Below, piece by piece: positions 35,169 to 47,689 of a stretch of DNA of 64,000 bases. Under the pieces are notes generated by a model. The model saw only the letters and a list, made by a program, of their open reading frames with translations. It ran no database searches and was not told the origin of the DNA. The DNA comes from Rehmannia glutinosa (lineage: Eukaryota > Streptophyta > Magnoliopsida > Lamiales > Orobanchaceae). Made by a program: the position numbers and the translations under genes. The DNA is taken from assembly GCA_016081115.2 (NCBI GenBank), contig CM071936.1, positions 77,539,262-77,603,261 on the forward strand, read 5' to 3'. Numbering within the stretch: position 1 is the stretch's first letter; each line of letters begins with the position of its first letter.

Positions 35169-36462
35169 CAGTTAATCAACTGTCCGCCCCATCGCTTGAC
35201 GTAAAGAAGATACATGCCAATGAGGCAGCTGAACTGACCTGGATGACCCCCATCATCCAGTATTTAGAGAAGGGAATTCAACCTGAAAACAAGATCGAAG
35301 CCAGAACATTACGCACTCAGGCTGCTCGGTTTACGTTGATAGACGGCATCCTTTATAAACGTGGATACTCTATCCCACTCCTTCGGTGTCTATCCGACGC
35401 GGATGCAGATTACGCACTCCGGGAGGTGCATGAGGGCATCTGTGGAAATCACGCTGGGGGCCAAACCTTGGCTCACAAGTTGATTAGACAAGGATATTAT
35501 TGGCCGTCACTGAAGAAAGATGCAATCGACCTTGTCAAGAGATGTGAGAAGTGCCAACAATTTGCACCACAGGTCAGATATCACCCTGAGCAGCTCACTT
35601 AAGTCTACAGTCCTTGGCCGTTTGCCAAGTGGGGATGGATCTTATTGGACCACTCCCCACTGGCAAAGGGGGCGTGAAGTATGCCATTGTGGTAGTTGAT
35701 TATTTCACAAAATGGGCCGAGGCCGAGCCTCTGGCAAAGATAGATGAGGAAAAGGTCGTCAATTTTGTATGGAAGTCCATCATCTGCAGGTTCGGGATAC
35801 CACACTCAATTGTCTCGGATAATGGGAAGCAATTCGACAACCGGAGGTTTTGAAATTTTTGTGAAGGGCTTCACATTAAAAATTATTTTTCAACTCCATA
35901 CCACCCGCAGTATAATGGGCAAGTTGAAGCAGTTAATAAGATACTGAAATATACGTTGAAGGCGAGGTTAGAGGAATCTAAAGGCAACTGGCCTGAGGAG
36001 TTACCCAGCGTATTGTGGTCGTATAGAACAGCACACCGGTCGGCCGCGGGGGAAACACCTTTCTGTTTAGCCTATGGTACCGAGGTTGTCATACCTGTTG
36101 AAATCGGAGTCCCTACCTTTAGAATTGCGAATTTTTCTGAACAAAACAATGATGTCATGCTCCGAGCCGAGCTGGACTTATTGGAGGAGAAGAGATGCAG
36201 TGCCGAGATAAGGAACGCCATATATAAGCAAAGAAGCGAAAGATACTACAACTCAAAAGTGAGAGAAAGAAATTTTCAGGTCGGCGACCTCATTCTGAAA
36301 AAAGTAACAGGGATCGAGCCTAGCCCGCTAAAACCGACCTGGGAAGGTCCGTTTCGAGTAAGTAAAATTCTGTCGAATGGTGCATACGAGTTGGAATACT
36401 TGAGTGGTAGAAAGTTTGACCACCCATGGAATGTAATATACCTTAAAAAGTACTATCAATAA
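35169..36462 (+). pseudogene. Tat integrase
   Basis: Zinc domain with HEGICGNHAGG and CEKCQQFAP (H2C2). The core holds the first Asp in VGMDLIGPLPTGKGG, the second in HSIVSDNGKQFDN, and the Glu in GQVEAVNKILKYT. The C-terminal part includes LPSVLWSYRTAHRSAAGETP, FCLAYGTEVVIPVEIG, RERNFQVGDLILKKV and GPFRVSKILSNGAYELE. It ends with a stop at 36460. An in-frame TGA sits at 35851, in RRFxNFC, and TAA interrupts at 35600. The DDE residues are present, but the protein cannot be made in one piece. Confidence 0.9.
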
Positions 36463-36999
36463 AAATTCAAGTTACGATTCTGTGAGTTTATCATTTCATT
36501 TGATATTCTGTGAGCCCTCTCAAAGGGAGAAATTGCTTCGGTAAAGATCCAAGCATCATTATGATTGCCTCAGCCAATGGCCGAGCGCCGACTGCTCGTC
36601 TCGGGTACGTCCCTTGCACGTCAATAAAGGGAGGCTCGCTCAAGGGGCGGACCTACCCTAATAACAAAGACTTGGCTTAAAGCTCCGAGCACAAAACTCC
36701 ATTAAACGAACACAGGCAGTTGAAGCCCATTATATGCCATTTGAGCACAAAGAGCCGAGGCCCATACTTAAAAAAAAAGAGGCAAACAGGACAAAAATCG
36801 TACAATATAAGACAGAACGAGCACAATACTTAACGCATAACTAAAGGAGCGATTTCATTTCATCAAAAATATTTACATTGGGGGCCGGAGCCCATTACAT
36901 TCAGAGGCCTATGGCAACTAGCAAAACAAAAAAGAAGAAAGAAGGGAAATATTAAACTCCGGCAAAAGGCAGATTTTTGTCAGGCCTGCTGGAAGCCAC
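36463..36999 (+). other. Tat untranslated spacer
   Basis: Non-coding between the integrase stop and the antisense ORF. It contains GTGAGCCCTCTCAAAGGGAG and purine-rich tracts. On the minus strand it would hold the 3' UTR of the antisense transcript; no polyadenylation signal was pinned down. Confidence 0.45.
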
Positions 37000-39588
37000 T
37001 TCTTCTTCTGGAGGAGACGGGTTTTGGTTTCCGCAAAGATCGACAATCAGTGCGGACGAAGGACATCGAGTTCCTCGTCTAACAGGGCAAGGTCTCCCTC
37101 GAGCTGCTCGATCGTCTTACCAGCTTTGAGGTCCTCGAGGATTTCCCTAACACTGGTTGCGTGTCCGCAAGTCAGCATAAAGGCATATTCCTCTGAGTCT
37201 CGGTACGACCAAATGGCGCCCACCCGAGCTTCTTCGGCCAGTTTGAGATAGGTTTCTTCGGCTTCCCTATGTACTTCAGCCACACGCTTTTCCATCTCCT
37301 CTGTGTGGGCAGCAGCTGCACGTTCAATTCCGCGACCTTTGTACGGAGTTCTTCCTCAGCCTTCCGGGCCTGATCCCGCTCGGCCTCGGCCTTCACGGCT
37401 GCTTCCCTTTCAACATCAGCCCTGGTTGTGGCCTCCTCCGCCTGGGACTTCAAGGACTCGTGCACACCCTGGCAAAGAGCATGAGCCTCTTGCAAATCCT
37501 GGTGACGCCTCTCTAACCCTTCCACACCACCAATCATATGCCACAAAATACCCGAAATCCGCCCGGACAGCCCCATGACGTACTGGGCCTTCTCCCTCCA
37601 ATCGACCTCTGAGCAGAATTGCTCAATTCAGTGGTCCATGCCCTTGCGGCCGCATCCCTGGCCGCTCGCCCAGCATCAGGCAAGTTTCTCACCTATTCGT
37701 CGGTAGGTGTGGCACACCAAACGAACTCTATAAACCACTGGGGACGCAACCCAGCCATTCTCTCGCAAGCCTCGTTCCTCACTTGGCTAGGAGGGATGAA
37801 GTGACCCTCCTGGCCGAAGTCGTTCGAGAACGTCCTCGGAATCTCACCCCCAGTGGTCTGCACGGGAGGCGCTAATGGAGTTGGCTCGGCCCTCTCAGTC
37901 TGCCCGGGCTCCTTGATCACAATTCCCCCCTCCTTCTTTGGTGTGGGGGCCCCTCAGCCTCCGGGACTTCATCAATAGGACGTTTTCCCGCCCTGATGTC
38001 CGCCCTCCGAGCAGCCTCGGCGGTAGCAGGATCACCTACAACTGCCCTGCCTCGGCGAGTAGCTGTGCTCCTCACGCGGTTAAGGCGTGCAAAAAGATCC
38101 AAGGTGCGCCCTACAAGAAGGAATCTCCAAGTCGGACAAGGAGAGAAAAAATTTGAAAAATGAAAAGGAGACATAAGGTATCAAAAGTATATACCTTGAG
38201 TCCCGGTTGTTCTCGGCGGCTCGGGAGTCACCTGCTCAGGGGTCTGCCCCCTTCCAGCCCTTGGAGGACTTATTTCGGCCATCTCTCTGACTTCTCCTCC
38301 TGCGGCTACCATCTCTCCCCTGGCCACCTCCTCGGCCTCGGAATCGGAAGGCAAAGTAGCCCGCAAGCCCGCCGCGGCCAGCCGAGCCTTGGTGGCTAGC
38401 CTCTCAATCCGCCTGTCCCTCGCCCCTGTGGCCTGAATATTCTCCAGCCGCCGGATGAAAGCAGCTGATAGTGGGCCGGCAGAAGTTCGGTTCTCTGACA
38501 CAACCAAGGAAGGAAAAAGATCAAGTTAAAAAGCAAAAGAAATAAAAAGGGAAAACAAAACAAAAAAGGAGACAAGTGTATTTACTGAAATTTGAAGTAA
38601 AATGGGGGTAGGAGTATGTTTCCCTCCTCTCCAACGCGAGTCCACCACTCGCCGCCAACCCATAGCCATTTGTCCTTCCACTCCTTTAAGGATTGTGGAA
38701 GGCCTTCAACCAACCCGTCTGGATACCCGGGTCTGGTGTGCACGTAGTACCATCCAGAGGGCTGCCCCCGACCTGGTGTTGAGGGGGTCGCCTTCCAGAC
38801 AAAAAGCTCGTTTATCTCCCTAAATTTGGGGCATGGGAACCCCTCCAAATGAAATAGCACCAGGAGCCCAATAATCCGACCCCAAGATAAGGGATGGACC
38901 TGCGTGAGGGGAAGCCCCCATTTGCGGAACCACTGCGTAAGCACCAAAGGGAGTGGGAAGCGCAGTCCGAAGAGAAAACTGGGAATGTGTATGGCGACGC
39001 ATCCCTCCGGAGGGTGCTCCGGGCACTCCGCGCCGTCTGGTAGCCAGAAATGTACATTTCCCGGCAGCTTATACTTTTGATGGAAAACCCTAGCTCTGGA
39101 ATCGTTAGCAAACTGGGGTAATCATTCAAATCACAAGGCCTCCATCTGGCCTATACACGCAATGGGGGACCCCCTCCTTGTTGGACATCCCCGTGACGGT
39201 GACCAATTGGCCCCGCAGGCCTCTCCGCCCTTGCACCATCAGAGGGCTCATCCACCTGTTCCAAGTGCTCCTGCTCTTGAGGGTTCATCTCCTCTTCAGT
39301 TTGAGTACGTGGGGGACTAGGGAGCAAGTCGTCTTCACTAGAATCTCCGTGGGTTAACCCAGGAATGTGAGAAGGGCCTCCACGAAGAATAGCACCAGAA
39401 ACAAAGGTACGACCTACTTGCTCCGCGGGAAAATCTCTCGACGGTGAATGACTCAAACTCGAAATCACAATTGGGCCAGAGAATGTAGGTTATGGAACCG
39501 GAGAAAAATAAATAGAAGGTTCGGAGGGAGGATCTTCAACTTCCGCCTCGACACTGTAACTGCGATTTTGGCTATCTTTAGAAGACAT
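37000..39588 (-). pseudogene. Tat antisense ORF with introns (gypsy-type 'Transposase_28'-like protein)
   Basis: An antisense gene between pol and the 3' LTR. The ATG at 39588 opens MSSKDSQNRSYSVEAEVEDP; an in-frame TAA follows near 39490. The central domain (about 38584-39130) includes GAECPEHPPEGCVAIHIPS, WGLPLTQVHPLSWGRIIGLL and LFVWKA, resembling the plant domain annotated as putative gypsy-type transposon (PF04195). GT-AG introns are visible at about 38497-38583 and 38110-38200. The C-terminal part (37047-37576) is charged and coiled-coil-like: RADVEREAAVKAEAERDQ and RVAEVHREAEETYLKLAEEA. Such antisense ORFs are known from Tat/Retand-type elements; their function is unknown. Frame breaks near 39150, 37920 and 37300. 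Confidence 0.75.
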
Positions 39589-40092
39589 TTATTTGAAGTA
39601 AAGAAGAAATAGAAAGTTTTCTGGGAAAATACCTAAATACTGAAGTCTTTGAAGCCCTAAGGACCGGACTTAGAAATTCTGCTCGCTCACAAGAGATTCT
39701 GCTTGGAAGAATGCGAAGTGCGAAAGTGCAGATTGAGAGATGCAAGGGGTATTTATAGGTTTGAATTTCTCGAAAGAAGAGACACTTATTCAAATATGTG
39801 TCCCTTCGAATTAAAAACTGTCAGGAGAAACGTCACGTCCCCACGAACTGAGAATAAAGATGTACCACTCTTTCGATTCCCGCGCGAGGATGGGCCAACC
39901 CAGAACCGCCACGTGTCTGTCATTATAATGCTGCAGTTAAGGCGCCGTTTCAAACATTAATTGACGAGTGACAGGTGTCCAGGGAAGACAACTTTTGAGA
40001 TTTCCTTTTCCCCATTAAAAGCTCATGATTAGCATTAAAAGTTCAAATCCGATTTCAGGAATACTTCTCTCGGAATTAAACTTGGGGGCCAT
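39589..40092 (+). other. Region between antisense ORF and 3' LTR, with polypurine tract
   Basis: Likely contains the promoter of the antisense ORF (upstream of 39588 on the minus strand). TTGGGGGCCA at 40083-40091, just before the LTR, is the polypurine tract that primes plus-strand synthesis. No plus-strand gene. Confidence 0.6.
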
Positions 40093-40673
40093 TGATGACA
40101 CCCGAGCCAAACTGACAGCATATTGGTCCACGTGGCCGATCTGCACATGGAAGTATGGGGCCCCCAAAAACCAGTCGGACCGAGCCGGTTACGTCATCAC
40201 CGGCCCCGATGATGTCATGAATTGGGCTCGGTTGCCCCAAGCCCATCTTAATGGGAAATGTTAAGGATAACCATCTGGTTAAAGAAAGCTAAGCATGCCA
40301 TTAACATGCATAAGGTGACATCTGTCAACATGCCAGCCAGATAAGCCGCCAAGTGGCAAACACTTGGCCCGCATGCATGCTTAAGGGAGGACAAGTGTGC
40401 CATTACCTTTATTTTAGTGATTAATTGTAATAGTGGTTATTCAAGATCCACTAATAAGAAAAGTATAAATAGGCCATATCTAAGAAGAGAAAGGGGATAG
40501 GAGACAGAAGAAGCGCTTGAAAAACAAAACTCTGTAAACAAACCGACCCGAAAATTCCGGCTCGGCAATATATAAAACAAAAGGCAGAAATAGCCCGTTC
40601 AAAATACTGGTCCATATTTCCACGTGTGACACTTTTCATATATTTAGCTTGTTGGTCGAGAAACACGTCAACA
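40093..40673 (+). repeat. 3' LTR of the Tat element (581 bp)
   Basis: Starts TGATGACACCCGAGCC after the polypurine tract and ends CACGTCAACA, so its ends are near-perfect inverted TGWTGAC. TATAAATAGG at 40464-40473 marks the promoter. Its last 234 bp match the surviving 5' LTR. Confidence 0.92.
40464..40473 (+). promoter_or_regulatory. TATA box in Tat LTR
   Basis: TATAAATAGG, conserved in both LTR copies (also at 31761-31770), about 200 bp from the LTR 3' end. Confidence 0.6.
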
Positions 40674-40868
40674 TTAGTCATTTATATCCTAATGATATAT
40701 TTCTAATTAAAAGTCGATTTAAGCTTTTGATGAGTATTATTGAATGTGAGATTGCTTACTTTACATGTAATGACTAGATAAGAAAGTTATAAGAAAACAT
40801 ATATTATACAATATTATTAAATTTATAAGTTTGTAGTATGTTTCAAATTAAGTAAAGTGCTAGAATCG

Positions 40869-40923
<55 letters not shown>

Positions 40924-42226
40924 ACTTGCTGCAAGAAGTGAAGGAAATAGATAAAATAGAAATATATGGGATAACTATATTGGTAAGTGTACTATATATA
41001 TCAGCTTAAAGTTTTTACTAATAATGAAATTCATTAGGGATATGTTTTGATTAAGTTAACAATCATATCAATTAGAATACCGAGCATAAATAAATCAAAA
41101 ATAGCGTACATATGCTTTGATTAGTGTTAAATCTCCGATTTTGAAATTATATGCGTTTGAATATGTTAATCGGTCAAAACCCAAATACCGGGGCCACTAA
41201 CGCCAACTAGGCAAAATCACCAGGATAGGAACACAACTTGTGAGTATAATCTTTTACTTGTTATTTAACTTGTGTGATTATATGATTAATGTGTTGGAAT
41301 GAATTGCTTACTTGTTTGGCTATAGTGATTAGAAGCTTATTATGCTCCTAACGTGAATTGTATGAATCTCTATGGTGATATTGTGATGTAAATGAGATGT
41401 ATGATCTCTATGTGATGAGATTGAAATGAACTTGAGATATAAGATCTCTACTGATGTTATTGATATGGAAATGAGATATGCGATCTCTACTGATGTTATT
41501 GATACGGAAATAAAATATGGGATTACACAAAATGCATTCATCAAAGATTAATGGATTCTGTTATGGCCACTAATGACCTTGAATCACAGAATTATAGATA
41601 TCCAGAAATTTTGGATTACAAAGTACCGTACGGCCACCCCGAGTTCACTGAACTCTACATGAATTAAGAATTACAGAGTGCCATGGCCATCTTCGTGATC
41701 ACGATATATTCTTGGTATTAGCTGGCCCATAACAGTAAAAGAAAATGATTAAGCATATGCATTTATGTGTTTATGAATGATATGAACAATGAGTGTGAAA
41801 TGGTTACTAATGACGTGTCTATGTGATGTTAAATAACTCGTTATTGGATTATACTTGCTGAGCTTGCAACTCACCAATTGCATTTGTAGATAAAAGTTGA
41901 TCTGTGGAGTGTGACAGATGTTTAAAGCATGGATTAAGGGTTGGCCGGCTGGATTCCCATCCTTCTCCCTCAGCTCATCATTTGCATTTCATATAGGGAT
42001 TTTTGACCTATTTAAAAAAGGGCACGATGGTTCATTCCTGTAATATTGATAAGTGCACATGTGTTAATAAGTGTTGTTAAATCTTTTTGAGTAAATGCTT
42101 CCGCTCGTGCAAAAAGGGTTACAGTTCATGATTAACATATTAATCTCATGTGCAATACAAAGGTGCTGCCTATGAACTATAGTTTTATGCTATATAAATA
42201 TGTATTACAAGGATAAGGGTGTTACA
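40674..42226. repeat. 3' part of the solo LTR split by LINE and Tat
   Basis: AT-rich LTR-like DNA from the right edge of the Tat LTR to GGTGTTACA, followed by CTTGT. It includes an (AT)n tract at 40873-40920, a GATCTCTACTGATGTTATTG near-tandem repeat at 41443-41510, and a TTGCTGAGCTTGCAACTCACC-like region near 41853 seen in long gypsy LTRs. No ORF. Confidence 0.6.
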
Positions 42227-43490
42227 CTTGTTGCTTAATTCGATTAGGAATTGAAACAGTTGGATGTTAAAACTGCTTTCCTTCATGGTGACTTGGATGA
42301 ATTTTTTTTTTTATGAAACAACCTGAGGGTTTTAAGGACAAATCAAAGCCAAATTATGTCTGTTTACTACAAAAATCTTTGTATGGTCTTAAACAGTCTC
42401 CAAGACAGTGGAACAAAAAGTTTGATTAGTGCATGCTTAATTTAAAGTTCTGTAGAAGTCAATTTGATCATGGTCTTTACTTAAACTTGATGCTAAAACT
42501 CATGTGTTCTTACTGTTGTATGTTGATGATATGTTGCTTCTGGACCTTGCATCAAAGCCATTGATCATGTTAGAAATTGTCTAAGTGCTAAATTTGACAT
42601 GAAATACTTAGGTGATGCTAAAAAGATTTTGGGTATGAACATTGACAGGGACAGATCTAAATCTGTCATTTATTTGCATCAGTCCTCTTATATAGAAAAG
42701 ATTTTACAAAAATTTTCTACGTCTAATGCTAAATCTGTGAATGTACCTCGTGCTTCCCATTTTTTGTTAAGAAAGGAACAGTCCCCTAAGACTGAACCTG
42801 AAATCTGTACTATGCAAAATATTCCTTATGCTAATGCAATTGGATCTGTGATGTACTTAATGGTGAGCACTAGGCCTGATATTGCCTATGCTGTTTCTTG
42901 TTTGAGTAGATACATGTCTAATTCTGGTATGGTGCATTGGAATACTGTTAAATGGTTGTTGAGATATTTGAGGCATTCCACTGATTATAGCTTGTGTTTT
43001 TCAAAATGTGAATTTGGTATAATTGTGAAAGGATATGTTGATTCAAATTATGCTAATGAGAAAGACAACAGAAAATCAACAGCTTCCTATATTTTTACAC
43101 TTTGTGGTTCATGTATAAGTTGGAAATCCCAACTGCAACATATTGTGGCTCTGTCTACAACAGAATCAGAATATGTTGCTGTTACTGAAGCTTTAAAAGA
43201 AGCTCTGTGGCTTAAAGGCCTTGTTTCTGAAATTGGTTTTCTAAAACAAAAAGTAGTTGTATTTTCTGACTCTCAATATGGTATACAACTTTGCAAAAAC
43301 CCAGTTTTTCACGATCGAACCAAACATATTGATGACGTTTTCATTTCATAAGAGATATTATTTTAAAAGGTTTGGTTAATCATGAAAAAGTCGCCTATGA
43401 GTTTAATCCAGCTGATATGGGTACTAAGTGTCTACCCTTATCAAAGTTCAAAACATGTTTAAAAATCCTAAATTTTGACACTGGTGATTA
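42227..43490 (+). pseudogene. Copia RT C-terminal part and RNase H (continuation of 27799)
   Basis: Resumes the interrupted RT: LKQLDVKTAFLHGDLDE, QPEGF, SLYGLKQSPRQW and YVDDMLL with the catalytic Asp pair (42519-42540), separated by frameshifts and stops. The 250-codon frame 42599-43351 holds KYLGDAKKILGMNIDRDR, YANAIGSVMYLMVSTRPDIA, then RNase H with VDSNYANEKDNRKSTASYIF, LSTTESEYVAVTEALKEALW and the FSDSQ motif. The frame shifts at TKHID (43330) and ends about 43490 after ADMGTKCLP. Together with 24958-27799 this completes the copia pol order INT-RT-RH. Confidence 0.92.
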
Positions 43491-43766
43491 GTTACCCGGT
43501 TAGTTACCCTTTCTGTTGGATGTAACAGTTACTGTGTGTTTCTGTTGGATCCAAAACTGTTGAGTTAATGTTTGCTTCGTGCTTATATTAATTCAATGGG
43601 GGAACTTGACTTGCTGTGTGCTTGTTGAGATCCTTACTCAGTTACAGTTAGCTTTAGTGCTTCTTTAACTAAAGTCCTTCTTGGCTTAAGTGCTAGGAAG
43701 GCAATTGGCGATGATGACTGGTAACCTTTATTGTCTAAGTGAATCACAATGTGCCAAGGTGGAGAT
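43491..43766 (+). other. Copia 3' untranslated region and polypurine tract
   Basis: Non-coding spacer ending in AAGGTGGAGAT (43757-43767 overlap), the canonical copia polypurine tract immediately before the LTR start TGTTGG. It also holds two TTCTGTTGGAT phrases near 43512 and 43541. Confidence 0.75.
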
Positions 43767-44929
43767 TGTTGGTATTTATGGCCCATTTGTGTGTGGCCCA
43801 GATCCAACAATTAAAGGCCCAAAATTGCAACCCAGAAAAAGCCTCCTACCCAAGCCCATTACCCATGTTACCCGGATCCCTCTTATCGGGTTGCAGCACC
43901 CGTTTCTTACGTCCGCGGATCTTTTGGGTATGATCTTGGCCATCTATTTTGCTGGCTTGATCTGAGCCCTTCATTGTTGCTTTATAACCCTTATCCCCGA
44001 AACCCTAATTTCATTATCTCAGTGATCACTACAAGAATTTTAACTTATAATGATGAAAATTTAGTGAGGGTGTGGAAATATGGTCATTAAAAACATAACT
44101 TATTAGGTTTTTATAAGGGTAAAAAAAACTCCTAGTTAAAGAGTCAAATTATTTATGAGGAATTCTTAATTTCCTAATTATTGGTATCTAATACCATCAC
44201 TATTTGTGTCAAAAATAATCCCCCTCATTATTGGTTATATTTCCAACCAAATAAAGTTAAAATTTTTATAATTTTTTTATGAAATCATAATTTTTATAAT
44301 TAGAACATAGAAAAATTCCTTTTACTAAACAAAAAACCTTTAAAATTTCTATAAGATTTAATCTGGCTATAATTTCTTCCTTCTCCATCGTGTCTCTCTC
44401 TGTTTTCTCAGCCCTAATCTCTCTTTCAGTTTTCTTCTCTCCTCTCTCTCAACCCTTTCGGCATCGCTGATTCAAGCCCATCCGCACACAGCTATCACCG
44501 AAGGTGACCCGCAGCCCACCGCCGTCCGCGTGAGGAAAACGTACCAACTTCAACTACTATGCCCTAGCCAACAAAAAATAGGTATTTAGAAATTCTAGAG
44601 TTTTTGGTGTGTGTTTTGATGGCAAGTTGTGAAAATTAAATCCCTATCAAATTCTGAGCGAATTGCAGATGGGGTTTTGTTGGAATTTATCCTTGTAATT
44701 GTTGCAATTGATTTATGGTAGGTGTGATCATAATGGTTGGTGCGCTATTGTTGCTGAATAAATTTTGTCCTAAGGCTGGCTTTACAAAAACATGGTTGAT
44801 CTTTCATTATCTCGTGTGACCAAATATTGTTATAGGCCTAAATATTTTCTTGTTGCCCAGTGGTTCATTAATTTTCAGGTATTCGTGAGAAGAAAGAGTT
44901 CAGAGAAATTTGTAAAGCCAAATTAGAGC

Positions 44930-46596
44930 CAGACAATATAATAGAGTAAGACAATTATACTGGTTTATTTGCGAATGGGTTGGGGGAGAGTGTAGTTCCA
45001 ATAATATTTCAGCAATGACAATCAATAATTATCTGTTAAATTTTACTGCATATAGATGAAAATGTTCAAGGAGAGATTATTAATCACATGTCCTTGAGGC
45101 ACCCTAACATTGTTAGATTTAAGGAGGTTTATTAGTGATTCTCTATTTTGACATTTACATGAATTTTAGAATTTTACTTTTGATTTATACTCTCAATACT
45201 TTTATTCAGGTAATTTAAATATCTGCTCATCTGGCTATTGTGATGGAGTATGCATCTGGATGAGGGTTATTTGGGTGCATATCCAACATAAGACGATTCA
45301 ATGAGAACGAGGTTCTTTATTTGCTTTTATATGTTTGTTTTACAATGTTAGTGTGGTTTTTGTTTATTTTAGAAGTATTTCTGAATTCCAATTAATTATG
45401 CGCTTCGTGTAATAGAAATTTGATTAATGTGTCTTATGTTTCTTGATAAATCAAATATGTATTCGGGACTTGCAGCTGGAAAATAAAATATTGGATGGAA
45501 GTAATCGAAGGCAATCATTATTGCCAAGCTAGTATCTATTTCTATTGAATTGGTTATGCATGTTATAATTTTCTGATATCTGGAGTTGTAATATTGATTT
45601 GTAGCAACTATATTTTTTTATCAAACATTAGTAACCAAACTGAGGCAAATTCTCTTGGTAATTTTGTCTTTTTGTATACTATTACTATATCATTTCCTTC
45701 GCCATGACTTACTCTGTAACTCGCTTTATTTGTCTTTCTTATTCGTTCTTTATTACTCCGAAGACCCCCCTTAATTTCACCATGTTGTTATACTTCCCTG
45801 TTTTGTTCAATCTGGTTCCTTTTTAATCCCTCTTTATATCAAGAATTATTAGTTTATGTGTTTACATAGGTTTTTGCAAATAATAATATAGTTTATAGCT
45901 AAGAGTTCAAGGTTTCAAGTGCACACAACAACATCCAGCTCAAAGGTTGAGCCTTTTCCTAGTTAACTATAGGTAAAAGGAGCAACATCTGAAAATATTA
46001 AGTCAGCCACATTATTTTTATTATCTGTGGCTTACAGAGGTGAGTCAATTGGAAGCTCACTAATTCATAAGAAAGAAGATATGCATGGTTGTTGTGGCAG
46101 GAAGAAGTAAAATTTAAACTTTAGCAAAAGAAAGAAAATTTGGGAATATCTGATTGGAGTTTCTTATTGGAATAGACAAGGATGATACAAATTTGTTTGT
46201 ATCGATATATGTCCCCTCTTCTCATTAACTTCTTTTAATTATTTGATTCCTTTATGCATTGATGTATGAATTTATGCATCAACATCTAGTAATATGAATA
46301 TCATTATAGCTCAGTTTTAGTGTGGTTAGTTTATTTAGTGACTTGATTCATTGTCTAAGTAGTTCCTTTATTATATGTGTGCCTCTCAATGCTTTTGCTA
46401 CAGATTGCATAATTGTGGTCCGTGGAGTGATATTATATGTTATGCTGGTTAGTGCATATCCATTTGAGGATCTTGATAATCCCAAGGTAAGACAAAACAG
46501 AGTCCAAATGTCTAGTATTCTATTCCGGAACATGTTTTAATATCTGAGGAATGTCGGCATCTAATTTCAAGGATCTTTGTTGCTGAACCTCAACAA
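44930..46596 (+). pseudogene. Captured SnRK2-type serine/threonine kinase fragment with introns
   Basis: Exon-like blocks with splice sites match consecutive parts of SnRK2 kinases. 45056-45126 gives DENVQGEIINHMSLRHPNIV plus RFKE (AG acceptor, GAG|GT donor). 45210-45311, exactly 102 bp, gives HLAIVMEYASG, then a stop, then a degenerate glycine-rich/RRFNENE part. About 45462-45503 gives RDLQLENKILDGS, the catalytic-loop region where HRD..K..N is expected. 46404-46486 gives LYVMLVSAYPFEDLDNPK with donor GT at 46487. 46501-46596 gives SIPEHVLISEECRHLISRIF. An upstream block near 44930-44947 may be the VAVKYIE lysine exon. Stops and missing exons (activation segment) make it non-functional. Confidence 0.85.
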
Positions 46597-46599
46597 GTA

Positions 46600-47440
46600 A
46601 GCGATTATTTAAGCTTCAAAATGCAATTTATGTGTGCGTTTCATTTTTTTTGGAATGTGAATCACTCTTTTTTGTTAAGAATCTAAAGTTTGTCTTTTTT
46701 GCATGTTGGTTGTATCATTGCATTAGGTGATTATTTTTTCTGTCTAGCCTGTCTTTATTGTAAGAAAAGAGGAATTGTTATAAGTGAATTCATATGTGAT
46801 TCATGGTATGGTTAGTTTTGCCTTGTTATGGTCAAGATCATGGTCATTCTAATGGTATGGTTATGGTATAGTTTGTATGGATCTCCAGTTTCATTTTGTT
46901 CTGCTGTTTAGGGAACTCTGGATGTTTTTCATACTGATCAATATATGAGCCTAATTGCTCTACTTTTTCAAAACTATTATTAGATGATTTTGTGTTGATT
47001 GAATGTAGATTAATGATATTTTTGTTGGTATGCAGGGTTGAAGGATGGAGATTTTCTTCTTGGTTGGTAGAATTGGATATTTTGGTGGTTTTAGTTGAAT
47101 ATTATAACTTTGTATACTTTTTGTTGGTTGTTAGAATTAAATAATGTTGAATTTTTAGTGGCTTTATAGAAAGCAATCCTTGTATTTATTTTGTAATGTT
47201 TGTAATAACACTTATTACGTGGCTACTTTTCTAGCTTTGTAATATGGATATGATCTAATTATATTGCTAATTTTACTATTTATATTATATAAACCTCTTT
47301 GGTTATTTTTTTCTTTAGGCATTACATTTAAAAATATCACTTCAAACCCCAAGTTAAATATTTGTCTTTAATAGAAAATACAACAAAGTGGAAAATCGAT
47401 GTAGAAAAAGACATTTGTATTATAAACCACTGCCATAAAT
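46600..47440. other. CACTA interior without recognisable gene
   Basis: T-rich, AT-rich DNA downstream of the kinase fragment. It could include introns or the 3' UTR of the captured gene. No ORF or repeat identified. Confidence 0.4.
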
Positions 47441-47640
47441 CCTTTTTTTTACATCGGGTATTTAACAACAGTTTTTTTGTAATAAAATCAGTTTGAAACT
47501 GATGCATGTTATAAAAACGACATCGTTTGTAAACCGCTGTAAAAAGTCACCTCCTTTTGGAAATTAACATCGGGTTTTTATCTAAAGATATCGATTGAAA
47601 ACTGATGTCTATTTGTTTTTGTTTTTTGTAATAGTGCGAA
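47440..47640. repeat. Subterminal-like region of a second CACTA family
   Basis: Repeated ACATCGGGT, CTGATG and AAACCGCTG / AAACCACTG units, then TTTTTTGTAATAGTG at 47624-47638, which reads CACTATTACAAAAAA on the minus strand. Such termini occur in other plant CACTA groups. No left-hand partner or TSD found, so it is a terminal remnant. Confidence 0.45.
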
Positions 47641-47689
47641 ATTTATCATTACGCAATTAACTTTTAGTGACGGTATAATTCCATCATTA

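Larger units (their letters stand above)
31737..40673 (+). mobile_element. Ty3/gypsy Tat-lineage element with antisense ORF, 5'-truncated
   Basis: An 8.9-kb element: partial 5' LTR (31737-31970), remnant gag, PR-RT-RNase H-aRNH-INT, a 3.6-kb region with an antisense multi-exon ORF, and a full 3' LTR (40093-40673). The second RNase H between RT/RH and integrase, and the gag knuckle CAYHKSIGHDTDEC, are typical of the Tat lineage. The first 347 bp of the 5' LTR are missing at the junction with the LINE. The shared 234 bp of the two LTRs differ at about a dozen sites or fewer by eye, suggesting moderately recent insertion. Confidence 0.88.
27800..42226. mobile_element. Gypsy-type solo LTR insertion (Tekay/Del-like) with nested LINE and Tat element
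   Basis: An insertion in the copia RT bounded by the 5-bp TSD CTTGT (27795-27799 and 42227-42231), with LTR-type ends TGTCATAACC...GGTGTTACA. After subtracting the nested LINE (28245-31736) and the Tat element (31737-40673), about 2.0 kb of LTR-like sequence remains (27800-28244 and 40674-42226). No internal domain belonging to this LTR is present, so it is most simply a solo LTR. The length and ends fit Tekay/Del-type gypsy LTRs; the lineage is an inference. Confidence 0.7.

Noticed and set aside
44204..44240. CACTATTTGTGTC as the left end of a second CACTA
   Set aside because: It does not match the inner right end (CACTATTACAAAAAA) beyond CACTATT, and the 3-bp flanks differ.
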